DNA of 21,772 nt from NCBI GenBank assembly GCA_023424215.1, contig JAFAEC010000205.1, forward strand, positions 1 to 21,772, written 5' to 3'. The notes under the pieces are model-generated. The model saw nothing but the letters and a program-made list of their open reading frames with translations, was not told where the DNA came from and made no database searches. This DNA comes from Pseudomonadota bacterium (GTDB taxonomy: Bacteria > Pseudomonadota > Alphaproteobacteria > Caulobacterales > Caulobacteraceae). Below, piece after piece: positions 7,331-15,107 of this stretch (the stretch's first letter is position 1; each line of letters starts with the position of its first letter). A program made the translations under genes and the position numbers.

Positions 7331-7963
7331 ATGGCCGCTTTCGCCGCCCTGTTCCGTCTTCGCCGCCGCGGTCCTCCCGCCGCGCCCTTGGGGGCGCTGG
7401 ACGTGCGCCTGCTCGATTCCCCGCAAGCGCGGCGCCTGGCGGAAGCGGCGGCGGTTCTGGCGGCGATGGACCAGGGACTGGAGGCGCTCGCCGAACTTCA
7501 TGCGCGCAGCCGGCGCCGCCCGCCCGACCCCCGGGGGGTGGACGCGCTTGTCGAGGTTGCCCTGCTGCGCCACGGCGTGGTCCAGTTCGTCGACTGTTAC
7601 GAGGCGGCGCGCGGCGCCGGGCTGATGGATGACCCGGACCCGGCCGGGCTGGCCTTCTACCGGCATGTGCGCGCCTTTCGCGACGAACTGTGCGGACCGC
7701 ACGCGAGGCTGGTGGGGGAAACCCAGACGGTGGCCCTGCTGCGCCGCGTCGCGGACCGGCCCGTGCTGGCGGGCGTGCTCACGCGGACGCGGCGGCCGGA
7801 CCGGCTCACCCCGGCCGAACTGGCGCAGATGCTCGCCTTCACCAGACGGGCCCGCGCCGCCTGCGCGGAGCGCCTCGAAGAGATGCGCGCGGCGGTGCTC
7901 GACGAGGTCCGGACGCTCTCCGCCGACGAGCTGGACAGGCTCCCGGCGGCCCGCGATCCCTGA
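7331..7963 (+). CDS. Hypothetical protein, Arg/Ala-rich, mostly helical
   Basis: This is a 210-residue protein that I do not recognise. It has no signal peptide or membrane segment; many Ala, Arg, Leu and Glu suggest an all-helical cytoplasmic protein. A central piece VEVALLRHGVVQFVDCYEAA (about 75-94) and FYRHVRAFRDELCGPHARL (about 110-128) look like amphipathic helices. The start ATG 7331 is poorly marked: GGAG lies about 16 bases upstream and fits an overlapping ATG at 7320 in another frame better, but that frame ends at 7625. The stop is 7 bases from the convergent gene at 7971. Reading frame and GC3 favour this frame over the long antisense frame. Moderate certainty that it is a gene. 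Confidence 0.6.
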   Translation: MAAFAALFRLRRRGPPAAPLGALDVRLLDSPQARRLAEAAAVLAAMDQGLEALAELHARSRRRPPDPRGVDALVEVALLRHGVVQFVDCYEAARGAGLMDDPDPAGLAFYRHVRAFRDELCGPHARLVGETQTVALLRRVADRPVLAGVLTRTRRPDRLTPAELAQMLAFTRRARAACAERLEEMRAAVLDEVRTLSADELDRLPAARDP

Positions 7964-7970
7964 AGCAGCG

Positions 7971-8633
7971 TCAGGCCCCGGCGACCTCAATCTCGCTCAT
8001 GCGAAGGCCGGCGACGGCGGCTGCGGCCGCGAAGCCCGTCCCGCAGTTGATCGAGCTGCGCGGGATGGCCTCCATGCGGATCCGCGCTTCGTAGGCCTCG
8101 AGGCTGTCGGGCGGGGTCTCCGCCAGCCGCTGCAGCGCCGCCAGTCCCAGCTGCTTCTCCACCATGCTCCGCTGGCAGGCCTCCCGCGCCTGTTCGAGCA
8201 TGGTCCCGGTCCGGGCCTGGGCGCGGGCGGAGGCGGGGATGGCCGCCTCGCCCACCTCGACAGAGGCGCGCTGACAGCGGTCGCGCACCAGCCGCATGTC
8301 CGCGTCGACCGGAAAGTCGCCCCGGACGCGCCAGTTCAGCTGAACCCCCTCGACGACATTGTTGCAGGCGGCCATGGCGGATTTCACCTGCCCCCACAGC
8401 TGGTCGAATTCGGCCTGGCTGAGCCGGCGAGGCTGCGCCTCGGGAAGAGGCCAGGCGGCGCTCGCCCGCTCCGCCGCCCGGACGGGCCGCCATTCCGTCG
8501 GCGCCGGGATCGCCAGCGGCCGGTCCGGCAGGCATAGCGCCAGTCCCGCCGCCGTCACGCAGACGAGCGATTTCGATCGAGTCCGGACCGGATGCTTCCG
8601 GCGCGGTCCGGCGCCTGCCTTCCTGACGGCCAT
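7971..8633 (-). CDS. Hypothetical exported protein
   Basis: This is a 220-residue protein that I do not recognise. A basic N-terminus (RKAGAGPRRKHPVRTRSK) precedes a hydrophobic stretch SLVCVTAAGLALCL, which could be a signal peptide with a long n-region or a membrane anchor. The mature part is helical, with LWGQVKSAMAACNNVVEGV, LVRDRCQRASVEVGEAAIP and REACQRSMVEKQLGLAAL, and four cysteines that could form disulfides if it is periplasmic. ATG 8633 is taken; a GTG one codon earlier (8636) is equally possible. It lies downstream of tRNA-Ser on the same strand and converges on the gene at 7331-7963. Confidence 0.65.
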   Translation of the reverse strand: MAVRKAGAGPRRKHPVRTRSKSLVCVTAAGLALCLPDRPLAIPAPTEWRPVRAAERASAAWPLPEAQPRRLSQAEFDQLWGQVKSAMAACNNVVEGVQLNWRVRGDFPVDADMRLVRDRCQRASVEVGEAAIPASARAQARTGTMLEQAREACQRSMVEKQLGLAALQRLAETPPDSLEAYEARIRMEAIPRSSINCGTGFAAAAAVAGLRMSEIEVAGA

Positions 8634-8695
8634 CACGAACCCCCGCGGCGACGAGCCTTCGTATCACGAATCGGGAGGGGTGGATGCGTCGCGCC

Positions 8696-8785
8696 TGGCG
8701 GACAGGGTGGGATTCGAACCCACGGTGGGCTTCCACCCACGGCGGTTTTCAAGACCGCTGCCTTAAACCACTCGGCCACCTGTCC
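8696..8785 (-). tRNA. tRNA-Ser (anticodon UGA)
   Basis: The acceptor arms GGACAGG and CCTGTCC pair perfectly (8785-8779 with 8706-8700), followed by discriminator G and an encoded CCA (8698-8696). The anticodon stem GCGGT/ACCGC encloses the loop CTTGAAA with anticodon TGA. The long variable arm (CGTGGGTGG..CCACC) is the class II form expected of serine tRNAs, and the T arm contains GGTTCGAATCC. The length with CCA is 90 bases. It reads UCA (and probably other UCN) codons. Confidence 0.97.
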
Positions 8786-8808
8786 GCGCCGCGCAGGGCG
8801 GAGAGGCC

Positions 8809-8838
8809 GCATAGCGCAGAAGGCGGTCATTAACCAAA
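8809..8838 (-). promoter_or_regulatory. Candidate promoter of tRNA-Ser
   Basis: On the minus strand TTGGTT (8838-8833) is followed after 17 bases by GCTATG (8815-8810), close to the Caulobacter-type -10 start GCTA. Transcription would begin about 18 bases upstream of the mature tRNA 5' end. The match is partial. Confidence 0.4.
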
Positions 8839-8883
8839 GCGGAAATCTTGCCTGCCATCCTCGCCGCCATCCGGAGCTGGGGC

Positions 8884-9738
8884 ATGACGACGAGACTTCT
8901 CAAGGGACTTCTGGCGGTGGTGCTGTTGTCGTTCGCAGCGGCCTGCGCCAGCGGCCCGCGTGCGGGCGGCGTCGGCGCGGCTCCCGTGGTCACCGATCCC
9001 GCGCCGATCGTCTCCGGCACCATGCGGCCCTATCAGATCCGCGGCCGCTGGTACCGGCCCGAGGAGCAGCCGAACTACGACGAGACCGGAATGGCCTCAT
9101 GGTACGGCGACCAGTTCCACGGTCGGCCCACGGCCACCGGCGAGCGTTTCGACATGAACGCCCTGACGGCCGCCCACAAGACTCTCCCCCTGCCGGGGCT
9201 GGTGGAGGTCACCAACCTCGCCAACGGCCGCCGGGTCGTGCTGCGCGTCAATGACCGCGGGCCGTTCGTGGACGGTCGCATCATCGACCTGTCGAGGGGC
9301 GCGGCCGACGCTCTCGACCTGCGCCGGGCCGGCGTCGGAGAGGTGAGGGTGCGCTATCTGGGCCGGGCCCCGAGGCTGGGCGGCGGAACCCTGCTGCAGC
9401 AGGCGGAGGCCCCGCCCGTGTCGGGGCCGGTCCCCTACACCCGGCTGGCAGGCGCGCCGGCGCCCGTGGAGGCGCCGCCGCCTGTCCCCGCGCCGATTGC
9501 GCCCGCGCCTCCGGCCCGGGACGGCGGAGTCTGGGTGCAGGCGGGGACCTGGGCCGACGCTCGCGCCGCGCGCCGCGCCGCCGACCATCTGGGCGGCAGC
9601 GCGACCGTCGATGTCGCCGGGCCCGGCGCCTACCGTGTGCTGGTCGGACCTTGGCCGGACGCCGACGCGGCCGAGCGCTCGCGGCGCGCGGTGATGTCGC
9701 GGGGTTATCCCGAAGCGACGACCGTCACCGGCGCCTGA
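8884..9738 (+). CDS. rlpA: RlpA-like septal ring lytic transglycosylase lipoprotein
   Basis: The product is an outer-membrane-type lipoprotein of 284 residues that cleaves denuded peptidoglycan glycan strands, usually at the septum. The signal ends SFAAAC with lipid-anchor Cys21 (an Ala-rich, slightly atypical lipobox). The double-psi beta-barrel begins at GMASWYGDQFHGRPTATGER (69-88). The candidate catalytic residues Glu87 and Asp90 in GERFD, His98 in AAHKTLP and Asp124 in VNDRGPF are present. A Pro/Ala-rich linker (about 192-213) leads to a C-terminal SPOR domain (about 215-283, GVWVQAGTWADARAA onward) that binds denuded septal peptidoglycan. ATG 8884 has GGAG 6 bases upstream. tmk follows 38 bases after the stop. 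Confidence 0.93.
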   Translation: MTTRLLKGLLAVVLLSFAAACASGPRAGGVGAAPVVTDPAPIVSGTMRPYQIRGRWYRPEEQPNYDETGMASWYGDQFHGRPTATGERFDMNALTAAHKTLPLPGLVEVTNLANGRRVVLRVNDRGPFVDGRIIDLSRGAADALDLRRAGVGEVRVRYLGRAPRLGGGTLLQQAEAPPVSGPVPYTRLAGAPAPVEAPPPVPAPIAPAPPARDGGVWVQAGTWADARAARRAADHLGGSATVDVAGPGAYRVLVGPWPDADAAERSRRAVMSRGYPEATTVTGA

Positions 9739-9776
9739 CCCCTTGCGAACCGGGCCGGCGCCGCCATTGTGCGCCC

Positions 9777-10403
9777 GTGACCCACGGCAGATTCATCACC
9801 TTTGAAGGCGGGGAAGGCACCGGCAAGTCGACCCAGGTGGCGCGGCTGGTCGATCGCCTCCGCACGCGCGAGCTTGAGGTGCTGCAGACCCGCGAGCCGG
9901 GCGGTTCGGATGGCGCGGAGGAGATTCGCAACCTCGCGCTCAACGGCGACGCCGGTCGCTGGTCGCCGATGACCGAGTCCCTGCTCATGTTCGCGGCCCG
10001 CTCCGACCATCTGGAGCGGACCATCCGGCCCGCGCTCGCGGCTGGCCGGTGGGTGGTGTGCGATCGCTTCGCCGATTCCAGCCGCGCCTACCAGGGCGCC
10101 GGCGGCGGGGTCGCGGCCGACTTCATCGAGACGCTCGACGCCGCCGTGGTCGGGCCGACCCAGCCGGACCTGACCCTCGTCTTCGACCTGCCGGTCGAGG
10201 TCGGGCTGGAGCGGGCCTTCGGACGCGGGCTGTTCGAGACGCGGTTCGAGTCCAAGGGACTGGCCTTCCACGAGCGCCTGCGGAAGGGCTTCCGCGAGAT
10301 CGCCGCCGCCCATCCGGAACGCTGCGTGATCATCGACGCCGACGGAGACCTGGAGACGGTGGCCGATCGCGTCTGGAGCGCCGTCGAGGACCGGCTGCTG
10401 TGA
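9777..10403 (+). CDS. tmk: Thymidylate kinase
   Basis: It phosphorylates dTMP to dTDP for DNA synthesis in the cytoplasm. The 208 residues are normal. The P-loop FEGGEGTGKST is at residues 9-19, the REPGG motif follows at about 42-46, and VVCDRFADSSRAYQGAGGGV carries the DR-S-AYQG signature. The LID region is ETRFESKGLAFHERLR. I chose GTG 9777 because it places the P-loop at the usual distance from the start (VTHGRFITFEGG). No better ATG exists and no clear ribosome site precedes it. The stop overlaps the holB start as GTGA, so the two are probably translationally coupled. Confidence 0.95.
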   Translation: MTHGRFITFEGGEGTGKSTQVARLVDRLRTRELEVLQTREPGGSDGAEEIRNLALNGDAGRWSPMTESLLMFAARSDHLERTIRPALAAGRWVVCDRFADSSRAYQGAGGGVAADFIETLDAAVVGPTQPDLTLVFDLPVEVGLERAFGRGLFETRFESKGLAFHERLRKGFREIAAAHPERCVIIDADGDLETVADRVWSAVEDRLL

Positions 10404-11380
10404 GCGAGCATCCGCGCGATCGCTTCGACCTGATTCCGGACGCGGCCGCCGAGGCGGCCTTCCTCGACGCGCAGCGCAAGGGGCGGCTGCACCATGCCTG
10501 GCTGCTGTGCGGGGTCGAGGGTTCGGGCAAGGCGACCTTCGCCTATCGCGCCGCCCGGAGGCTGCTGGGTGCGACCCCGGACGCTTCCCGCGGCCTGCTC
10601 GGGACCAGCCCCTCCGATCCGGTGGCGCGGCTGATCTCGGCCCAGGCGCACCCCGACCTGCTGGTGCTGGAGCGCGCGGTGGAGGGCGGCAAGACGAAGA
10701 AGTCGATCTCGGTCGACCAGGCCCGCGAGCTTCCGGAGTTCTTCTCGAAGAGCCCCTCGCAAGCCCAGGCGCGGGTCGCCATCATCGACGCTGCCGACGA
10801 TCTGAACCTCAACGCCGCCAATGCGTTGCTGAAGGTTCTTGAGGAGCCGCCGGAGCGCGGCGTGCTGTTCCTCGTCACCCATGCGCCGGGGCGGCTGCTG
10901 GCCACCATCCGCTCCCGCTGCCGACGGCTGGCCTTCCCCGTGTGGCCGGTCCATGCCTTGGAGGAGCTGGTGCGCAACCGCACCGGCGTGTCCTCGGCCG
11001 AGGCGGCCCGCATCGCCGCGATGGCCGCCGGTTCACCCGGGCAAGCGTTGGCCCTGGCCTCCGGCGCGACGCTTGAGGCCGATCAGCTGGCCCAGGCCTG
11101 GGTCGCCGCCGACGGCCTTGATCGGGCCGAGGCCATGGCCGTGGCCGACAAGTTCCGCGGCGCCGAAGGGCAGGCGCGTTTCGAGGTGTTGATGGATCGC
11201 CTCATCGCCGCGGTGAAGGTGCGCGCGCTGGAGGAAGGCGCGGCGGGCGCCCGCTGGGCCGAACTGTGGAGCCGGCTGTCTGAACTGCCGGACCGGGCCG
11301 CGGCGATCAACCTCGACCGCGCCGACGTGCTGGCCGGCGCGCTCGCCGACCTGCAGCGCACCAAGGCGGCCCGCGGATGA
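10400..11380 (+). CDS. holB: DNA polymerase III delta-prime subunit
   Basis: This is the clamp-loader subunit delta prime (326 residues), which helps load the sliding clamp. The N-terminal AAA+ domain has GVEGSGKATFAYRAA at about 39-53 (Walker A-like). It also has AIIDAADDLNLNAANALLKV and LEEPPERGVLFLVTHAPGRL, then TIRSRCRRLAFP with the SRC arginine-finger motif of clamp loaders. A helical C-terminal collar domain follows. The GTG at 10400 overlaps the tmk stop by 4 bases, and its own stop overlaps the tatD ATG by 4 bases. The context (tmk-holB-tatD) is typical of many bacteria and supports the call. Confidence 0.94.
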   Translation: MSEHPRDRFDLIPDAAAEAAFLDAQRKGRLHHAWLLCGVEGSGKATFAYRAARRLLGATPDASRGLLGTSPSDPVARLISAQAHPDLLVLERAVEGGKTKKSISVDQARELPEFFSKSPSQAQARVAIIDAADDLNLNAANALLKVLEEPPERGVLFLVTHAPGRLLATIRSRCRRLAFPVWPVHALEELVRNRTGVSSAEAARIAAMAAGSPGQALALASGATLEADQLAQAWVAADGLDRAEAMAVADKFRGAEGQARFEVLMDRLIAAVKVRALEEGAAGARWAELWSRLSELPDRAAAINLDRADVLAGALADLQRTKAARG

Positions 11381-12165
11381 TCATCGACAGCCACGTCAAC
11401 CTGCACGCGCCCCAGTTCGACGAGGACCGCGACGCCGTGATCGACCGCGCCCGGGAGGCCGGAGTCGGGCTGATGGTCGAGATCTCCGACCGACTGGCGA
11501 CCTTCGAGGCGACGCACGGGCTGGCCATGGCCCACGAGGACATCTGGTGCACCGTCGGCGTGCATCCGCACGAGACAAGGCACTATGAAGACCTGACCGC
11601 CGACCGGCTGGTGGAGCTGGCGGGGCGGCCGAAGGTGGTCGGCATCGGCGAGTGCGGGCTGGACTTCCACTACGATCTCAGCCCCCGTGACGTGCAGGCC
11701 GCCGTGTTCCGTCGGCATGTCGAGGCGGCCCGCCGGACCGGCCTGCCGCTGGTCGTCCACACCCGCGAGGCCGACGAGGTCATGGCCGACATCCTGACGG
11801 AGGAGCAGAAGAGGGGGCCGTTCCGGCTCCTGATGCACTGCTACACGTCGGGGCCTGAACTGGCGGAAAAGGCGGCGGGACTGGGGGCGTGGTTCTCGGT
11901 CTCCGGCATCGCCACCTTCAAGGCGGCGGGGGAGGTGCGCGAGATCATCGCCGCCATGCCGGCCGACCGCATCATCGTCGAGACCGACTGCCCCTATCTC
12001 GCCCCCGTGCCGCACCGGGGACGACGCAACGAGCCGGCCTGGGTCACCCACGTCCTCGACAAGCTGGCGGAGATCCGCGGCTGGTCCCGCGACGAGGCCG
12101 AGGCGCTCACCACCGACGCCTTCTTCGACCTGTTCGACCGCATTCCGAGGCCTGTGGGGGCATGA
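11377..12165 (+). CDS. TatD family metal-dependent hydrolase/DNase
   Basis: This is a TIM-barrel metallohydrolase of the TatD family (262 residues), whose members act as metal-dependent 3' exonucleases or deoxyribonucleases. Later metal-site residues are all present: Glu92 in GIGECGLDFHY, His128 in VVHTREAD, His154 in LMHCYTSG and Asp204 in ETDCPYLAP. The first site is unusual. The canonical HxH near the N-terminus reads DSHVNLH, so the second His is Asn8, with a His two positions later (H10). ATG 11377 overlaps the holB stop as ATGA, and the stop overlaps the next ATG in the same way. Family assignment is firm; exact substrate and metal content are not settled by sequence. Confidence 0.92.
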   Translation: MIIDSHVNLHAPQFDEDRDAVIDRAREAGVGLMVEISDRLATFEATHGLAMAHEDIWCTVGVHPHETRHYEDLTADRLVELAGRPKVVGIGECGLDFHYDLSPRDVQAAVFRRHVEAARRTGLPLVVHTREADEVMADILTEEQKRGPFRLLMHCYTSGPELAEKAAGLGAWFSVSGIATFKAAGEVREIIAAMPADRIIVETDCPYLAPVPHRGRRNEPAWVTHVLDKLAEIRGWSRDEAEALTTDAFFDLFDRIPRPVGA

Positions 12166-12968
12166 CGGGCGCGGCGGGCGAGCTTGAGGTCGTCATCCTC
12201 GGCAGCGGGTCGTCCGGCGGCGTGCCGCGCGGCGACGGCGACTGGGGCCTCTGCGACCCGGCCGAACCGAAAAACCGCCGCCTGCGCTGCTCGCTGCTGG
12301 TCCGCCGTCACGGTCCCAAGGGCGTGACCAGCCTGCTGGTCGACACCTCCCCGGACCTGCGCCAGCAGATGCTGGCGGCGGAGGTCCGTCACGTCGACGC
12401 CGTTCTCTACACCCATGACCACGCCGACCAGACTCACGGGCTCGACGATCTGCGCGTCTTCGCCCTGCACGCCCGCCGTCGCATCCCGGCCCTCATGGAC
12501 GGGGCGACGCGCGCCGCCCTGACGCGGCGCTTCGGCTACATCTTCGAGAGCGTCAACGGCTACCCGGCCATTCTCGAAGCCCACGCCCTGCCGCCCCACG
12601 GGGAATCGTGGTCGGTCGACGGGCCGGGAGGCGCCGCGTCGGTCCTGACCTTCGACCAGGGCCACGGACCGATCCGCTCGGTCGGCTATCGGTTCGGACC
12701 TGTGGCCTATTCGCCGGACGTCTCGGACCTCGATGAAACGGCGCTGGCGGCGGTGCGCGGCTGCCGGTTGTGGATCGTCGACGCCCTGCGCTGGACGCCG
12801 CATCCGACCCACGCCCACCTGGACCGCACCCTCGACTGGATCGCCCGCGCCGGGGTCGAGCGCGCGGTTCTGACCAACCTGCATCTCGACATGGATTACA
12901 GCGCCTTGTCGGCTATTCTTCCGGCGAACGTCGAGGCCGCCTGGGACGGCTGGACGACGCGGCTCTGA
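12162..12968 (+). CDS. MBL-fold metallohydrolase, PhnP-like
   Basis: The product has 268 residues and a metallo-beta-lactamase fold. The VILGSGSSGGVPRGDGDWGLCD start (split over residues about 11-32) and the LLVDTSPDLRQQML strand are typical of the PhnP-like subgroup, whose founding member is a cyclic phosphate phosphodiesterase. The metal motif reads THDHADQTHG (His85, His87, Asp89), with Gln90 where HxHxDH has its last His. Later ligands appear in DQGHGPIRSVG, SPDVSDL and NLHLDMDY. It is the last gene of the tmk-holB-tatD chain, with a 4-base overlap at its start. Its 3' end overlaps the convergent transporter gene by 56 bases. Substrate unknown. Confidence 0.9.
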   Translation: MTGAAGELEVVILGSGSSGGVPRGDGDWGLCDPAEPKNRRLRCSLLVRRHGPKGVTSLLVDTSPDLRQQMLAAEVRHVDAVLYTHDHADQTHGLDDLRVFALHARRRIPALMDGATRAALTRRFGYIFESVNGYPAILEAHALPPHGESWSVDGPGGAASVLTFDQGHGPIRSVGYRFGPVAYSPDVSDLDETALAAVRGCRLWIVDALRWTPHPTHAHLDRTLDWIARAGVERAVLTNLHLDMDYSALSAILPANVEAAWDGWTTRL

Positions 12969-14040
12969 CCTTCCGGCCCGGAGGCTTGCCGGCTTCGCCG
13001 GGCACCGAGATGTCCTCGCCCAGCGTCCTGCGCAGGTAGAGCAGCCGGACGTTGACGAACAGGACCACGAGCAGCGGGGCCGCGACCAGCACGCCGGCGA
13101 AGCCGAACAGGGCGCCGAAGGCGAGGATGCCGAACATGGTCAGCACCGGCGGCAGCTCCACCGCCCGCTTCTGGATGAAGGGGTAGATCAGATTGCCCTC
13201 GACCTGCTGCACGATCACATAGACCAGCAAGGTCCAGGCCATGAGTTCCCAGCCGCCCTGGGCGGCGAGCAGCAGGCCGGGGATGGCGCCGGCGATGGCT
13301 CCGATGATCGGCACGAAGGCGAGGAGGCCGGCGATCAGGCCTAGAGCCAGGGGCGAGGGCAGGCCGATCAGCGCGACGCCGACCCCGGTCAGGACGCCGA
13401 CCACGATCATGTCCACGAGCTGACCCGTCAGCCACGCCTTGAGCGCCCGTCCCGTGGTGTCGGCCGCCTCGCGCAGGCCGGCGCGGCGGTCCGGGGGAAA
13501 CAGCACGATCAGCCCGTCGCGATAGGTGCGCGGACTCGCCGCGAGGAAGACGCCCGCAACGATCAGCAGGACCAGGCTGGTGGCCACGCCGAGGGTGGTC
13601 AGGGCATAGCCGCCGACCCGGCCGACGATGCCGCCAGCGCCGCCCATCAGGCTGGAGCTGTCCAGCTGGGCGATTTGCTCGCCGAAAGGCCATGACGCCA
13701 CCATCGACTGGAGTTCCGCGGCCGAGGAAGGCAGCCTCTGCACCAGCTCGCGGGTCTGGTTGGCGATGACGGAGCCGAACAGCCAGATCGCGGCCGCGAG
13801 CAGGGCCACCACCGTCAGCGCTGCGATGACCACAGCGCCGCCGTCCGGCACGGGCGTGCGCTCGGCGATCGGATCGGCGATGGTGCGCAGCAGGACCGCC
13901 AGGATCACCGCCCCGAAGGCCAGTAGCAGGGGTCCGCTCAGTTGCCAGAGCAGCCAGAGCGCAACGAGCGAGGCGAGGACCAGCGCGGTCCGGCGCAGAA
14001 AGTGGCGATCATTGTCGGAAGCGTCGGAAGCGGCGGCCAT
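12913..14040 (-). CDS. AI-2E/PerM family transporter
   Basis: This is a polytopic inner-membrane protein of 375 residues from the AI-2E (YdiK/PerM/TqsA) family. Members export varied small molecules or take part in sodium/proton exchange; the substrate here is unknown. Hydrophobic segments begin at TALVLASLVALWLLWQL and LLLAFGAVILAVLL. A soluble helical region (VIANQTRELVQRLPSSAAEL) follows. The family-typical second half contains GVALIGLPSPLALGLIAGLL, AFVPIIGAIAGAIPGLLLA, EGNLIYPFIQKRAVELPPVL and GFAGVLVAAPLLVVL. The tail is basic and Pro/Arg-rich. ATG 14040 is preferred to TTG 14049. It lies 58 bases downstream of hemB on the same strand and may be co-transcribed. Its last 56 bases are antisense to the MBL gene. 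Confidence 0.92.
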   Translation of the reverse strand: MAAASDASDNDRHFLRRTALVLASLVALWLLWQLSGPLLLAFGAVILAVLLRTIADPIAERTPVPDGGAVVIAALTVVALLAAAIWLFGSVIANQTRELVQRLPSSAAELQSMVASWPFGEQIAQLDSSSLMGGAGGIVGRVGGYALTTLGVATSLVLLIVAGVFLAASPRTYRDGLIVLFPPDRRAGLREAADTTGRALKAWLTGQLVDMIVVGVLTGVGVALIGLPSPLALGLIAGLLAFVPIIGAIAGAIPGLLLAAQGGWELMAWTLLVYVIVQQVEGNLIYPFIQKRAVELPPVLTMFGILAFGALFGFAGVLVAAPLLVVLFVNVRLLYLRRTLGEDISVPGEAGKPPGRKVRAASSSRPRRPRRSPEE

Positions 14041-14098
14041 GCAAGCCAAACCGCCGGGAACGGCCGAGGTTCATCCGTCCGCTGTCGCGGGGATGGCG

Positions 14099-15100
14099 TC
14101 AGCCCAGCAGCCGCGCCGCCTGAGGGGCGAAATAGCTCAGCACCCCGGCGCACCCGGCGCGTTTGAAGGCGTGCAGGCTTTCGAGAATGGCCCGCTCCTC
14201 GTCCAGCCAGCCGTTGGACATGGCAGCCCGCATCATCGCGTACTCGCCGGACACCTGGTAGGCGAAGGTCGGAACCTTGAAGGTCTCGCTGACCCGCCTG
14301 ACGATATCCAAGTACAGCATCCCCGGCTTGACCATCACCGCGTCGGCCCCCTCGGCGATGTCCATGGCCACCTCGCGCAGCGCCTCGTCGGTGTTGGCGA
14401 AGTCCATCTGGTAGGTCTTCTTGTCCCCGCTCAGCGCCCTGGCCGAGCCCACCGCGTCGCGATATGGCCCGTAGAAGGCCGAGGCGTACTTGGCCGCGTA
14501 GGACAGGATCAGCACGTCCTGCAGGCCATTGGCCTCCAGCGCCTCGCGGATGGCCTGCACCCGCCCGTCCATCATGTCAGAAGGCGCCACCACGTCCGCC
14601 CCGGCGTGGGCGTGGATGAAGGCCTGCTCGGCCAGCCGCTCCAGGGTGGCGTCATTGACGATGCGTCCGTCCTCCAGCACCCCGTCGTGGCCGTGGTCGG
14701 TGTAGCAGTCCAGCGCCACGTCGGTCATGACGCCAATCTCCGGCGCCGCGTCCTTGATCGCCTTGATGCAGTGCGGGATCAGCCCGTCCGGATCGGTCGC
14801 GCCGGTTCCGACGCCATCCTTGATGCCCGCATCGACGTTGGGGAACAGCGCCACCATCGGAATGCCCAGGTCGCGCGCCTCGACGGCAGCGGCGGCCGCT
14901 GCCTTCGGCGACAACCGGAACACGCCCGGCATCGAGCCCACCGGCACGAGGTCCTCCGCGCCGTCGTGCACGATCAGCGGCCAGACCAGGTCGGCGGGCG
15001 TCAGCGTCGTCTCGGCCACCAGCCGGCGGACCCAAGGCGCGCTGCGCAGCCGGCGGGGCCGGGCGTAGGGGAAGGCGGCGGGGGCGAAGGGCGTGCTCAT
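14099..15100 (-). CDS. hemB: Porphobilinogen synthase (ALA dehydratase)
   Basis: It condenses two 5-aminolevulinate molecules to porphobilinogen, the second step of heme synthesis. The 333 residues are normal. The catalytic lysines are Lys204 (YAAKYAS) and Lys258 (VMVKPGMLYLD). The metal loop reads DVALDCYTDHGHDG, so residues 127-131 are D-x-A-x-D instead of the zinc-binding Cys triad. This is the Mg/K-dependent class, as in Pseudomonas and rhizobia. ATG 15100 is chosen from the conserved MSTPFAPAAFPYARPRRLR start. No ribosome site precedes it, and a TATAAG box lies only 7 bases upstream, hinting at a leaderless mRNA. hemA lies about 6 kb away in the same window. Confidence 0.97.
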   Translation of the reverse strand: MSTPFAPAAFPYARPRRLRSAPWVRRLVAETTLTPADLVWPLIVHDGAEDLVPVGSMPGVFRLSPKAAAAAAVEARDLGIPMVALFPNVDAGIKDGVGTGATDPDGLIPHCIKAIKDAAPEIGVMTDVALDCYTDHGHDGVLEDGRIVNDATLERLAEQAFIHAHAGADVVAPSDMMDGRVQAIREALEANGLQDVLILSYAAKYASAFYGPYRDAVGSARALSGDKKTYQMDFANTDEALREVAMDIAEGADAVMVKPGMLYLDIVRRVSETFKVPTFAYQVSGEYAMMRAAMSNGWLDEERAILESLHAFKRAGCAGVLSYFAPQAARLLG

Positions 15101-15107
15101 GGCCGGG

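Noticed and set aside
7320..7625. Alternative plus-strand start at ATG 7320 with well-spaced GGAG
   Set aside because: The frame ends at 7625 and its translation is Arg/Trp/Pro-rich without protein-like pattern. The 7331 frame is twice as long.
7265..7990. 241-codon minus-strand frame opposite the gene at 7331-7963
   Set aside because: Its composition is typical of an antisense shadow. The plus frame has more natural helical protein character, though the choice is less certain than elsewhere.
8658..8670. Small inverted repeat TTCGT-ATC-ACGAA downstream of tRNA-Ser as terminator
   Set aside because: Only 5 pairs with a 3-base loop and no T-run; too weak to call.
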